DNA of 64,000 nucleotides from Aeromonas caviae (lineage in GTDB: Bacteria; Pseudomonadota; Gammaproteobacteria; Enterobacterales; Aeromonadaceae): NCBI RefSeq assembly GCF_000819785.1, contig NZ_CDBK01000042.1:1-64000 (forward strand), in the 5' to 3' direction. Under the pieces are notes generated by a model. The model searched no databases, was not told the DNA's origin, and worked only from the letters and a program-made list of their open reading frames with translations. The translations under genes were made by a program, and so were the position numbers. Positions 27,056-34,417 of this stretch are shown here, piece by piece; the first letter of the stretch is position 1; every line of letters begins with the position of its first letter.

Positions 27056-27399
27056 TTCGCGTCATGGGTATATGGTGTGCCTGGCTGTTGGCAGCACGGC
27101 TGGCGCCGTGCAGGACGCGAGGGCATGGCCCTCGACAGGGTTTCGCCCGCCCTTCGGGCTTGGGCGAGTAACTTTTCTTTGCGTGGCCAAAGAAAAGTCA
27201 CCAAAAGAAAGGCCACCCCCGCCAATCCGCTGGCTTCGCCAGTCCCCTCGGGCCAGAGCCAGCGTCGGACGGGCCGCCGCAGACGGCACATCCCTGTGCC
27301 GACTGCGGCTACGCCATCATCCCTGATGGCGTCCCTGACGTTGCCTCTGCCCTTCGGCGGATTGGAGGGGGATCAAAACCGTGCCCATCTGTGACTTGG
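27056..27399. repeat. Non-coding palindromic repeat block downstream of uvrD
   Basis: About 345 bases rich in short inverted repeats and without a credible gene. It includes a perfect 11-bp inverted repeat ACTTTTCTTTG / CAAAGAAAAGT (27171-27198) and smaller palindromes such as CGCCCTTCGGGC. The type of sequence (ACTTTTCTTTGCGTGGCCAA and what follows) resembles intergenic repeats that occur in many copies in proteobacterial genomes and are often miscalled as ORFs. Frames open on both strands here are best explained by base composition. The copy number in this genome cannot be judged from one window. Confidence 0.6.
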
Positions 27400-27484
27400 G
27401 TGCGACATCTAAATTTCGGGGCAAAAGATGGTGCTCAACTTAGAAGGTATCGGCTAGCAGAGCCGGGAGGCAGTTCCGATTTGA
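27400..27484 (+). pseudogene. Decayed duplicate of the uvrD 3' end
   Basis: The stretch aligns with uvrD bases 26828-26912. Shared blocks include GTGCTCAACTT, then AGAAGG versus CGAAGG, and AGCAGAGCCGGG. Several indels and an in-frame TAG (CTAGCAG where uvrD has CCAGCAG) show it is non-functional. It is followed by a hairpin that could be the original uvrD terminator. The pattern fits insertion or recombination at the 3' end of uvrD that left a remnant of the earlier end. Confidence 0.75.
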
Positions 27485-27487
27485 TTT

Positions 27488-27514
27488 AACCAACCCGGCT
27501 TAGACCGGGTTGGT
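27488..27514 (+). terminator. Terminator-like hairpin after the uvrD remnant
   Basis: A perfect 11-bp stem AACCAACCCGG / CCGGGTTGGTT with a six-base loop. Only a short T/A tail follows (TATAAC), so termination strength is uncertain. It sits where a uvrD terminator would have been before the rearrangement. Confidence 0.55.
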
Positions 27515-27603
27515 TTATAACGTCAGTTATCGCGTTCGTAAGAATATGCTTCGCTATTATGGCCTACCGCTAAGAGACAACTATATTTGTTTTATGAAAG
27601 TCT

Positions 27604-28236
27604 CTACGGGATGTTAATAGTACAGTTAACCGTATCATATTTTTGCTTTGTGCAACTGATAGCTACTGATTTATATTGTTTATTATCAATGCTGCTACTG
27701 TTGTTTTTTGGTGTGTCTACAAAAAACAATATTAAAGATGAAAAGACAAGAATAATAAAAACACCAAGATAAAATATGTTGGCCTTACCCTTGCTGTGAA
27801 GCTGATATTTATATTGTCCTAATTCAATTTTAACAGGGCTTTCATTTCCAATTGTTTTTGTGAGCCCGATAATATTAGGCAATTCTTTTTCGATTTCTTT
27901 TTCGACATTAATCCCCTGCTTCACCGCGCCAATTAAGAGTGGATGATACCAGTAAACATCAACAAAGAAGAATAGCAACCAGATAATAGCAGCCCCTAAT
28001 GAGAGAATTGTTGCTATAGACGTAGGGTGCCCCATTATATCGAGAGAGAATCCAGACTTGAAACTGACACCGATAGCACCTATGAATGCTGATAGAATTA
28101 ATATCGCAAAGTTCCTGACTTTCATCTCAAGGTCATTAAAATGCTGCTGTGTATTAATGACTTGTTTCCATATGTCTACTTTTACTTTTAGTAGTTCAAT
28201 ATCATTCTTTCTTTTTTCTTCTGCTTCATTTGACAT
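27604..28236 (-). CDS. AT-rich-island membrane protein with three predicted membrane helices
   Basis: 210-aa protein of unknown function. A charged N-terminal helix (residues 5-40, EEKRKNDIELLKVKVDIWKQ) precedes two membrane helices (about 42-58 and 72-92). A cytoplasmic helical segment (about 105-150) follows, then a third membrane helix (about 152-173) and a short tail with two cysteines. The helix-2TM-helix layout resembles SLATT-type two-transmembrane effector proteins of bacterial defence systems, but no signature confirms that. The start ATG at 28236 is nine bases after AAGGA and overlaps the end of the upstream HAD gene by 11 bases, so the two are one operon. Base composition is much more AT-rich than the surrounding genome. 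Confidence 0.78.
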   Translation of the reverse strand: MSNEAEEKRKNDIELLKVKVDIWKQVINTQQHFNDLEMKVRNFAILILSAFIGAIGVSFKSGFSLDIMGHPTSIATILSLGAAIIWLLFFFVDVYWYHPLLIGAVKQGINVEKEIEKELPNIIGLTKTIGNESPVKIELGQYKYQLHSKGKANIFYLGVFIILVFSSLILFFVDTPKNNSSSIDNKQYKSVAISCTKQKYDTVNCTINIP

Positions 28237-29095
28237 GTTTTTTAAATCCTTCAAACTCAAACAGAGACAATATATCACCAAAACTATCAACAGCTAAATC
28301 AGCGTGAATATCCTTTTTACTATTTTTTATTTCAATTTCTCGTGCTACATCCTTCTCAGTCCAATGAGTTACATCACGAAGTAAATTATATCCATCCTGA
28401 TTGTTAGTGAAGTGAGCGGTTCCGTATCGCGCGAAGACGGCGTCTACACCAGCGTCTTTTGCCATTGCGATATCTTTCATTTCACTATCACCAATATAAA
28501 CACACTCATCGGGAGTTGCATTTATAGAGGATATTATTTCTTTTAATATTTTAGGGTTTGGCTTTATTTCACCACTTGGTGTATGCATGTTTTTTGTAAT
28601 TGTAAGGTTGTATTTTGTTTGAGGTTCTACTCCTGAGGGTAAATCATGGTCTTCCGGAGAGAATAGAACATCAATTACCCCATCTAAGCCTAATTTAGAG
28701 ATCCTATAATTGGAGTAGAACTCTTTAGACTCTGTGTATCCTACAATTAACACTCCTTTTTTCTTGAGAGTATCCAATGTCTCATTTACTGTAGGATACA
28801 GAATCAAATTCTTCTTTCTTTCACTTCTATATAAGTGTATGGCAGAATCGAAAACCTCTCGTATGGCCTCTCTATCTCCATATTTAGCTTTCAGCAGAGG
28901 GATCTCCTCTAATACAAATGCATATTCTGCAGTTCCATGTTTCTGGTGGATTTCTTTAATCTGTGGTTTCAACTCCTCGACAGAAAAGCCACTAACTCTA
29001 GAGACCTCATTTAACATAGCGCTAAAGCTATGGTACCAAATGTTAAACCAATCAAATAATGTGTTATCAAGATCAGTTATTAATACTTTTTTCAT
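28226..29095 (-). CDS. HAD-superfamily hydrolase in AT-rich island
   Basis: 289-aa haloacid dehalogenase-type hydrolase with all four motifs: DLDNTLFD with Asp8 (nucleophile) and Asp10; Thr121 in VGYTES; Lys178 in EIKPNPKIL; and GDSEMKD with Asp203 and Asp208. The long helical cap between residues 15 and 100 places it in subfamily I (phosphoglycolate-phosphatase/pyrimidine 5'-nucleotidase-like). The substrate is unknown. It is first in a two-gene unit with a membrane protein gene that overlaps its 3' end by 11 bases. A GGGG element precedes the start. A possible promoter on the minus strand is TTGAAA-N16-TATCAT about 80 bases upstream. AT-rich codon use unlike its neighbours indicates recent acquisition. 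Confidence 0.85.
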   Translation of the reverse strand: MKKVLITDLDNTLFDWFNIWYHSFSAMLNEVSRVSGFSVEELKPQIKEIHQKHGTAEYAFVLEEIPLLKAKYGDREAIREVFDSAIHLYRSERKKNLILYPTVNETLDTLKKKGVLIVGYTESKEFYSNYRISKLGLDGVIDVLFSPEDHDLPSGVEPQTKYNLTITKNMHTPSGEIKPNPKILKEIISSINATPDECVYIGDSEMKDIAMAKDAGVDAVFARYGTAHFTNNQDGYNLLRDVTHWTEKDVAREIEIKNSKKDIHADLAVDSFGDILSLFEFEGFKKHVK

Positions 29096-29399
29096 GCTTA
29101 CCCCATTATTGCTTAAGTCTATGTTGGTGCAAGATAGTTAATATACATGTATGATATACTAAAAATATTTTTTTTCAATTGTAATAAAACATTTGTCGAG
29201 ACTTTCAATGTAATCTGGATTGTTATTTTATCGAATTATAAAAAATTAAATATCTGGGATGTTTACCATTTTTATGGCCGTAGGTTCGATTCCGCGATCG
29301 TCCGATGACGCTTCGCTAATCGAACCTACACGCCGCATAGAGGTGGGTTTTCGGCATTTCGCCCGAGAGACACAAACCCCAGGCCCCCGCCTGTCTGAC
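29096..29399. other. Promoter region of the HAD module and right repeat
   Basis: About 300 bases without a gene. The left 180 bases are extremely AT-rich and contain the likely minus-strand promoter of the HAD gene (TTGAAA about 29194-29199, TATCAT about 29172-29177). The right part holds the palindromic GTAG repeat at 29280-29329, after which composition returns to the GC-rich genome average. Confidence 0.6.
29280..29329. repeat. GTAG-type palindromic repeat, right copy
   Basis: A 50-base element bounded by the 12-bp inverted repeat GTAGGTTCGATT / AATCGAACCTAC, with an inner hairpin. Its right 31 bases (29299-29329) are the inverse complement of 27025-27055 with one mismatch. Together the two copies bracket the AT-rich module. 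Confidence 0.85.
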
Positions 29400-30293
29400 T
29401 CACCTCGGCTGAAACGCCTTGACGAGAAATTCGATAAAGAGCCGCACGTTGCGGGACTGCTCCTTGTGGAAGGGGTAGACGGCGAACAGGGCGTGGGGGT
29501 CGGGTTGCCAGTCGGGGAGCAGTCTGACCAGGGTGCCGTCTGCCAGGTCGTTCGACACGAATTCATCCGGCACCAGGATCACCCCGAGCCCTTGCACCGC
29601 CGCCTGTTTCAGGGCGATGCCGTTGTTGGCACAGAAGCTGGCGGGGGGCAGTTCCACTGCCACGCTCTCCGCGTCCCGGGTGAAGAACCACTTGTTGGGG
29701 GAGGAGGAGAGGCTGTAGCGCAGGCAGTTGTACTCTTTGAGATCCTCCGGGTGGGCGGGCTGGCCCGCCTCCTTCAGGTAATCGAGGGCGGCGCAGAGCA
29801 CCCGCTGCACCTCGCACAGGGGTTTGGCGCGCAGGGTGGAGTCCTCCAGGGTGCCAGCCCCCCGGATCACCACATCCAGCCCCTGATCCACCAGATCCAT
29901 GTAGGCGTCGCTCAGGATCACCTCGATGCCGATCTCCGGATAGCGGCGCTGGAATTCGCAGACAAGGGGGTTGAGGCGGATCAGCCCGTATGACATGGGC
30001 ATGCCGATCCTCAGCCTGCCTCTGGGGGTGAAGGAGGCGGCCATGATGGACTGGTCGGCGGCCTCCAGGCTGTCCAGCACGGCGCATATCTGGCCGTAGT
30101 AGGCCATGCCCGATTCGGTGACGCTCAGCCGCCGGGTGGTGCGGTTGATCAGCGCGATGCCGAGAAAGGCTTCCAGCTCGTTGATGTTCTTGCTGACCGC
30201 CGCCTGGGAGAGGCGCAGGTCGTCCGCCGCCGCCCTGAAGGTGCCCATTTCCACCACCCGGCGAAAGACGTTCAGCGCCGTGATCTTGTTCAT
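29400..30293 (-). CDS. LysR-type transcriptional regulator
   Basis: 297-aa LysR-family regulator with an N-terminal winged helix-turn-helix (residues 1-60; FRAAADDLRLSQAAVSKNIN) and an effector-binding domain. It belongs to the common subgroup with the RRYPEIGIEVILSDAYMDLVD-like block near residue 115 (shown here in part). Its target is unclear because neither neighbour is divergent and close. Upstream (30321-30360) are a perfect 18-bp palindrome and a CGCACT...AGTGCG inverted repeat, which may be its own operators. It begins the GC-typical chromosome after the AT-rich module. Confidence 0.85.
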   Translation of the reverse strand: MNKITALNVFRRVVEMGTFRAAADDLRLSQAAVSKNINELEAFLGIALINRTTRRLSVTESGMAYYGQICAVLDSLEAADQSIMAASFTPRGRLRIGMPMSYGLIRLNPLVCEFQRRYPEIGIEVILSDAYMDLVDQGLDVVIRGAGTLEDSTLRAKPLCEVQRVLCAALDYLKEAGQPAHPEDLKEYNCLRYSLSSSPNKWFFTRDAESVAVELPPASFCANNGIALKQAAVQGLGVILVPDEFVSNDLADGTLVRLLPDWQPDPHALFAVYPFHKEQSRNVRLFIEFLVKAFQPR

Positions 30294-30320
30294 CCTGCCC
30301 CCGTTAATTCACTACTGGTA

Positions 30321-30338
30321 AATGATGGCGCCATCATT
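30321..30338. promoter_or_regulatory. Perfect 18-bp palindrome upstream of a lysR gene
   Basis: AATGATGGCGCCATCATT is perfectly self-complementary and lies 28 bases before the LysR start. Immediately beyond it is a second dyad, CGCACT-N11-AGTGCG (about 30340-30362). Both are operator-like and could mediate autoregulation. Confidence 0.5.
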
Positions 30339-30571
30339 GCGCACTTTTATCACAATAGTGCGGATCCCCGGGGTGTCCACCCCCCATCCCCCGCCAGACA
30401 GAGAGTTGCCCGTGGCAGACCGGCCCGGATCATGGCCTTCCGGGGCGTGGCGGGCCCCGCAGAGACGCAGACGAAAGAGAGGCGATGGGCCCCGGGCACC
30501 CCGGCCCGTGACGGCAGGCATAAAAGCAGGCGGCAGGGCCCGGGCCCCGCCGCCAGATGGCACGCACCGGC

Positions 30572-31357
30572 TTACTGCACCTTGCCGGGGGCGGGGGGCA
30601 GGGTGATGCCGACATCGGCCCAGGGGTTGGTGCCGAGCAGCTGGGCGTGGGGCACGTCGGCCTGGTAGCGCATGGTGAACGCTCTGGGTCCGTGGGCGAA
30701 GGCCACCAGCAGCCCCTGTTTTGCATCCATCAACCCGGCGTGCATGCCGAGCCCGTGATAGCTGATCCGCACGGCCTTGTCCTCCAGGCCCACCTTGTCT
30801 ATCTGGAAGCGGGCGATGCTGCCGTCTTTGAGGGTAAAGCCCCAGCGGAACGGCCCGCCGCTGACCACCGTCATCACCTCGTCGATGTCGGTGCCGTCCT
30901 CGGCGGAGTTGACGTGCATGCGGCCATATTTGCCAAGCACGGCGCTGCGGGTGCGCTCGTCCAGCGCCATCAGGTCATAGACCTTGGGGTAGGGGCCGAC
31001 GCCGGTCTCCTCGGTGGCGACGCCGCCCCCTTGCACCGCAGGCTCGCGCCCTGCGAGCCTGGCCTGCTCCAGCAGCTCCCCCTGACTCAGGTTGAAGGCC
31101 GCAATCAGGGCGCCGTGCTCCGCTTTGGTCAGGGCGCGGCGGTGGGAGGCTTCAAGCAGCGGCCTGGCGGCCTCGGGGATGTCGACGGTGACCACGTTGA
31201 CACCGATGGGGTTGAGCGCCTTGTTGACCGCTTCGATGCCGGTCACGGCGGGGCGGCCATCGCTGAACTGCACCGAGACGATGTCACCGGCGAAGGTGTT
31301 GAAAGAGAAGGCCGAGGCGAGGGTGCCGGCCAGCAACGGGATAGGGGTGAGTTTCAT
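30572..31357 (-). CDS. Exported protein of unknown function
   Basis: 261-aa protein with a signal peptide (about residues 1-23, cleaved near FNTFAG) and therefore likely periplasmic. The mature part begins DIVSVQFSDGRPAVTGIEAV and has a mixed helix/strand pattern without transmembrane segments or cysteine pairs. I do not recognise a catalytic motif. The start ATG at 31357 follows GAGGAG. It is monocistronic. The 238-base region upstream separates it from the divergent SH3 protein gene. Confidence 0.7.
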   Translation of the reverse strand: MKLTPIPLLAGTLASAFSFNTFAGDIVSVQFSDGRPAVTGIEAVNKALNPIGVNVVTVDIPEAARPLLEASHRRALTKAEHGALIAAFNLSQGELLEQARLAGREPAVQGGGVATEETGVGPYPKVYDLMALDERTRSAVLGKYGRMHVNSAEDGTDIDEVMTVVSGGPFRWGFTLKDGSIARFQIDKVGLEDKAVRISYHGLGMHAGLMDAKQGLLVAFAHGPRAFTMRYQADVPHAQLLGTNPWADVGITLPPAPGKVQ

Positions 31358-31595
31358 ACAAGACTCCTCGTTAAGGTTCGAGAAGCAGTCTAGGGCGGCG
31401 ATGTGTTCACTGAAATGACACTCGGATGATATGAAAATTCACTGACAGTAATGAATCGTGGGGATCAAGAGCCGTCGGCCCGCCCCGGGGGAGATCGCCC
31501 TCTGCCAGAGGGTGTGAGCCCGGCTGACGCAACGGGGCCCGGCTTATGGTATGACTCTGGACGTTACTCATCAGAACCTGTCGGAGGAAGAGACA

Positions 31596-31937
31596 ATGCT
31601 GGCGTTGATCACCACGGCGCACCACACCTGCTACCCCAATCCCATCGCCTTTCGGGCCGGAGAGCGGGTGCGCATCGGCCACGAGGACGACGAGTTCCCG
31701 GGCTGGGTGCGCACCTTTACCGCAGACGGCAACGAGGGGTGGGCGCCCCTGTCCATGCTGACCCCGATAAGCGCCGAGGAGGCGCAGGCGCGCCAGGACT
31801 ATACCGCCCGGGAGCTGGATGTGGCGGTGGGGGAGCGGGTACGGGTGGATCGGGAGCTGGCAGGCTGGCTCTGGGTTCACAACGAAGCGGGGCAATCAGG
31901 CTGGATACCGGCAAGCTGCATCGCCTCGCCCTCATAA
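31596..31937 (+). CDS. SH3-domain protein, cytoplasmic
   Basis: 113-aa protein made of two SH3-like repeats. The first (residues 1-58) has RAGERVRIGHEDDEFPGWVR then EGWAPLSML; the second (residues 65-113) has DYTARELDVAVGERVRVDRE, GWLWV and SGWIPASCI. The pattern ALYDY...GW...G-W-x-P is that of bacterial variant SH3 domains. No signal peptide is present. The start is the ATG at 31596, eight bases after GGAGGA; upstream frame sequence is not coding. A hairpin ACCCGGCC / GGCCGGGT follows at 31980-32009. The binding partner is unknown. Confidence 0.75.
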   Translation: MLALITTAHHTCYPNPIAFRAGERVRIGHEDDEFPGWVRTFTADGNEGWAPLSMLTPISAEEAQARQDYTARELDVAVGERVRVDRELAGWLWVHNEAGQSGWIPASCIASPS

Positions 31938-32042
31938 GGTGGCAGCGGTTCGGAGAAGGAGTAGAGAGGGGAGAGAGAAACCCGGCCAGCGACGGACGTG
32001 CGGCCGGGTGAATTGTAAAGAGTAGGGTGACGGGAAACGGGA

Positions 32043-32240
32043 TCAGCCTAGTCTAATCAACTCGATGGGGGCGTAGCGCTCCTGGCTGTTTGTCAGCAGC
32101 ACGCACTTCTCATGTTCCGCCTCATAGGGGGTCAGGTTGTCGGTGTGCGCCTCCTTGAGGGTGTCGACTGCGCCAGTGGCGGCAATCATCACCCGTTGGC
32201 CCAGGGTCAGCACATTGCGGTTTCGATCGTAGATCTTCAT
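32043..32240 (-). CDS. Small conserved-looking protein, unknown function
   Basis: 65-aa protein beginning MKIYDRNRNVLTLGQRVMIA, with a clear SD (GGAGAA) six bases before the ATG at 32240. The alternation of hydrophobic and polar residues (GQRVMIAATGAVDTLKEAHT, then KCVLLTNSQERYAPIELIRLG) suggests a small beta-barrel of KOW or SH3 type. No family is recognised. A GC hairpin (GCCCCGG / CCGGGGC) lies upstream at about 32262-32282. Confidence 0.65.
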   Translation of the reverse strand: MKIYDRNRNVLTLGQRVMIAATGAVDTLKEAHTDNLTPYEAEHEKCVLLTNSQERYAPIELIRLG

Positions 32241-32530
32241 GGCATTCTCCTTGTGGGATGGGTGCCCCGGCCCGTGCCGGGGCAACGGGCTCCAGACTAC
32301 GCCCCTCGAAAAACGAGATGCCTGTCACAGATCAAAAAAAGGGGAAAGAGGGACTCGGTGCGGCGACGGGGCGCGGCGCTCTGGCCTCGCTGCCCGCCGG
32401 TGATCGCCACCGCCTGTCGCAGGGCAGGAAGAGCGCCCCCGCTTTTCATCCCCTCGGGCTCGAACTGCAAGGGGGATGCGCTATAGTGGAGCCGCTCGTT
32501 TTACTGCCTTCAACCAACCGAGAGTGCATT

Positions 32531-33031
32531 ATGAATCGTGATATCGCAGCCCAGTTCATCAAGATGCTGACCAACCTGGACCAGTGTCTGGCCAAGGCCG
32601 AGGCCCACGCCGAGGCGAAGAAATTCAACGTGGACAACTTCTTCAATGAGCGCCTCATCGTCGACATGCTGCCCCTGAGCAAGCAGGTGCTGATCTGTTG
32701 TGACAGCGCCCGCGCCGTGGTGGCCACCGCCAGCCTGAGCGAGCCGCCGGTGCTGGGGGATGATCCCAAGACCATGGCGGATCTGCGCGCCCACGTGGCC
32801 AAGACCATCGCCTACCTGCAAGGCAAGCTGGACGCCGATTTCAGCCAGTATGCGAGCGGCCACTACTACCCCTACTGGGCCGGTGGCAAGGGGATGGACG
32901 GCCATAGCTGCGTCCACGAGTACGGCATCCCGAACTTCTACTTCCACCTCACCATGACCTATGCCCTGCTGCGCCAGGCCGGGGTGGATCTGGGCAAGCG
33001 GGATTACCTGGGTGGTCTGAACCTGCAATAA
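32531..33031 (+). CDS. DUF1993 family protein
   Basis: 166-aa protein of the DUF1993 family, a DinB-related four-helix fold. Typical segments are the N-terminal helix then LPLSKQVLICCDSARAV, TMADLRAHVAKTIAYL, and the C-terminal LPNFYFHLTMTYALLRQAGVDLGKRDYLG-type end (read here as IPNFYFHLTMTYALLRQ and GKRDYLGG). Function is unknown across the family. Start ATG at 32531 after GAGTG. It ends at a strong bidirectional terminator facing a convergent lipoprotein gene. Confidence 0.82.
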   Translation: MNRDIAAQFIKMLTNLDQCLAKAEAHAEAKKFNVDNFFNERLIVDMLPLSKQVLICCDSARAVVATASLSEPPVLGDDPKTMADLRAHVAKTIAYLQGKLDADFSQYASGHYYPYWAGGKGMDGHSCVHEYGIPNFYFHLTMTYALLRQAGVDLGKRDYLGGLNLQ

Positions 33032-33045
33032 ACCGCGCTTCAGCG

Positions 33046-33079
33046 ACGACAAAGCCTGCCCCCTGGCAGGCTTTGTCGT
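33046..33079. terminator. Bidirectional terminator after DUF1993 gene
   Basis: A perfect 15-bp stem (ACGACAAAGCCTGCC / GGCAGGCTTTGTCGT) with a four-base loop and T run lies between convergent genes. Confidence 0.92.
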
Positions 33080-33091
33080 TTTCGGCCCGGC

Positions 33092-33748
33092 TCAGCGCCC
33101 CAGGTTGTCGGCCAGTTGTTTGGCGCGACTTGCGGCCCACTGATCGATCATCTTCTCCATCTCCTCGGCGGTGATGGGGGAATCCTTGTGGGTGGTGTCC
33201 GGGCTCTCGCGAGCGTCCATCACCCGCACCAGCAGCTTGCCGCTCTGGGCGTCGAGCAACTGGGCCATGCTGCCCACCCTGAGCAGATAGGGCTCCTTGC
33301 CTATTACCTCGCGGGTGACGTTGATGGCGATCTTGGCGGGCAGCAGATCCCGCAGCTTGGGGTCGGGGCGGGTCAGGTCGAAGTTGGTGATGGCCGCCTG
33401 CACCCGCATCACGCCGGGACCGGGTTCGGTAGCCATCTTGACGCCCTGCTTCATCAGCTCCCGCTGGAAGGTGGCGTGGTAGTAGCGGCCTATCTCGTTC
33501 TGCTCGTTGGCAGTCAGCAGATACCACTGGCCGTTCTCCTGGCGGATGAATTGCAAGGGATCGAGCAGTACCGCGTGGTACTGGCGCAGATCCACACCGG
33601 GCTCCTTGTAGATACGCTGGTTGGGGTTGCTCTCGCTTTGCTGGAAGGCGGTGAGCGGGATCGCCTGCAGGCTGTGGGTGACCTGGTTCTTCACGGCGCA
33701 CCCGCCCAGCAGGGCGGCGGCCATGGTCATCATCAAGACTCGTTTCAT
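33092..33748 (-). CDS. DUF3313-type lipoprotein
   Basis: 218-aa predicted lipoprotein with lipobox LGGC (Cys17). The mature part resembles DUF3313: an early Y-K-x-P-G-VDLRQYHAVLLDP block near residue 48, an N-E-I-x-x-Y/FHATFQREL segment near residue 85 and the middle VTREVIGKEPYLLRVGSMAQ then LDAQSGKLLVRVMDARES. Family members are outer-membrane-associated proteins of unknown role. SD AGGAG precedes the ATG at 33748. It stands alone between a terminator and an SRPBCC gene. Confidence 0.75.
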   Translation of the reverse strand: MKRVLMMTMAAALLGGCAVKNQVTHSLQAIPLTAFQQSESNPNQRIYKEPGVDLRQYHAVLLDPLQFIRQENGQWYLLTANEQNEIGRYYHATFQRELMKQGVKMATEPGPGVMRVQAAITNFDLTRPDPKLRDLLPAKIAINVTREVIGKEPYLLRVGSMAQLLDAQSGKLLVRVMDARESPDTTHKDSPITAEEMEKMIDQWAASRAKQLADNLGR

Positions 33749-33875
33749 GGGGGCTCCTGGCGGTGGATGGTCGCTGCAAGAACGCAGCCCGCCCTGCCCA
33801 CAGAGATACCTGATCAGGCCCCTCTCTCACAAGGGGTATCTATGCGGGGGCCACCGGGGGAGCCCCCGTGTCAGG

Positions 33876-34325
33876 TCACTCGGCGGGGATCTCGGGCTCC
33901 ACCAGGGTGGCGAGCTGCATCAGGGACTCCTGCCAGCCGAGGTAGCACATCTCCACCGGGATGACCGCCGGTATACCCGCCTGTTCGATGGCGAGATCGG
34001 TGCCGCACAGCACCTGGGTGAGGGTGATGGTGACCTGCATCTCCCCCGGCAGGTTGGGGTCGTCGAAGCGGTCGGTGTAGCGGATGTGCTTGCCCGGCTC
34101 CAGCGCGAGATACTCGCCGCCGAAGGCGTGGGTGTGGCCGCTGGCGAAGTGGGTGAACGACATCCTGAACTGGCCGCCGACCCTGGCATCCAGCGCCGCC
34201 ACCTTGCAGGTGAAGCCATGGGGGGGCAGCCATTTGGCCAGGGCGTCCGGCTTGATAAAGGCCTGGTATACCCGCTGTGGCGGGGCCTTGAGTACGCGAT
34301 GCAGAGTGACTGTTCCTGTGCTCAT
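33876..34325 (-). CDS. SRPBCC/AHSA1-domain protein
   Basis: 149-aa protein of the START/SRPBCC superfamily, activator of Hsp90 ATPase homologue 1-like group. Signatures are the N-terminal LHRVLKAPPQRVYQAFIKPD, AKWLPPHGF, the VGGQFRMSF strand, and the C-terminal GWQESLMQLATLVEPEI helix. Such proteins bind hydrophobic ligands; the ligand is unknown. SD AAGGAA precedes the ATG. A GC hairpin (GGGGGC / GCCCCC, about 33845-33868) follows the stop. Confidence 0.82.
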   Translation of the reverse strand: MSTGTVTLHRVLKAPPQRVYQAFIKPDALAKWLPPHGFTCKVAALDARVGGQFRMSFTHFASGHTHAFGGEYLALEPGKHIRYTDRFDDPNLPGEMQVTITLTQVLCGTDLAIEQAGIPAVIPVEMCYLGWQESLMQLATLVEPEIPAE

Positions 34326-34417
34326 CTTGGGTTCCTTCTCGGTTGTATCCGAGCAAGGATAGTCGCTCGGGGGAAGGACAACCGAGGGTCAGGAGTCGTG
34401 GCGCTCCCATTGAAGGG

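Noticed and set aside
27072-27394. Overlapping frames on the plus strand after uvrD
   Set aside because: They lie in a palindrome-rich non-coding repeat; both strands are open because of base composition, and no family resemblance is visible.
27587-27772. 61-aa plus-strand frame antisense to the island membrane protein
   Set aside because: It is the shadow of the real gene on the other strand, with no SD and no independent features.
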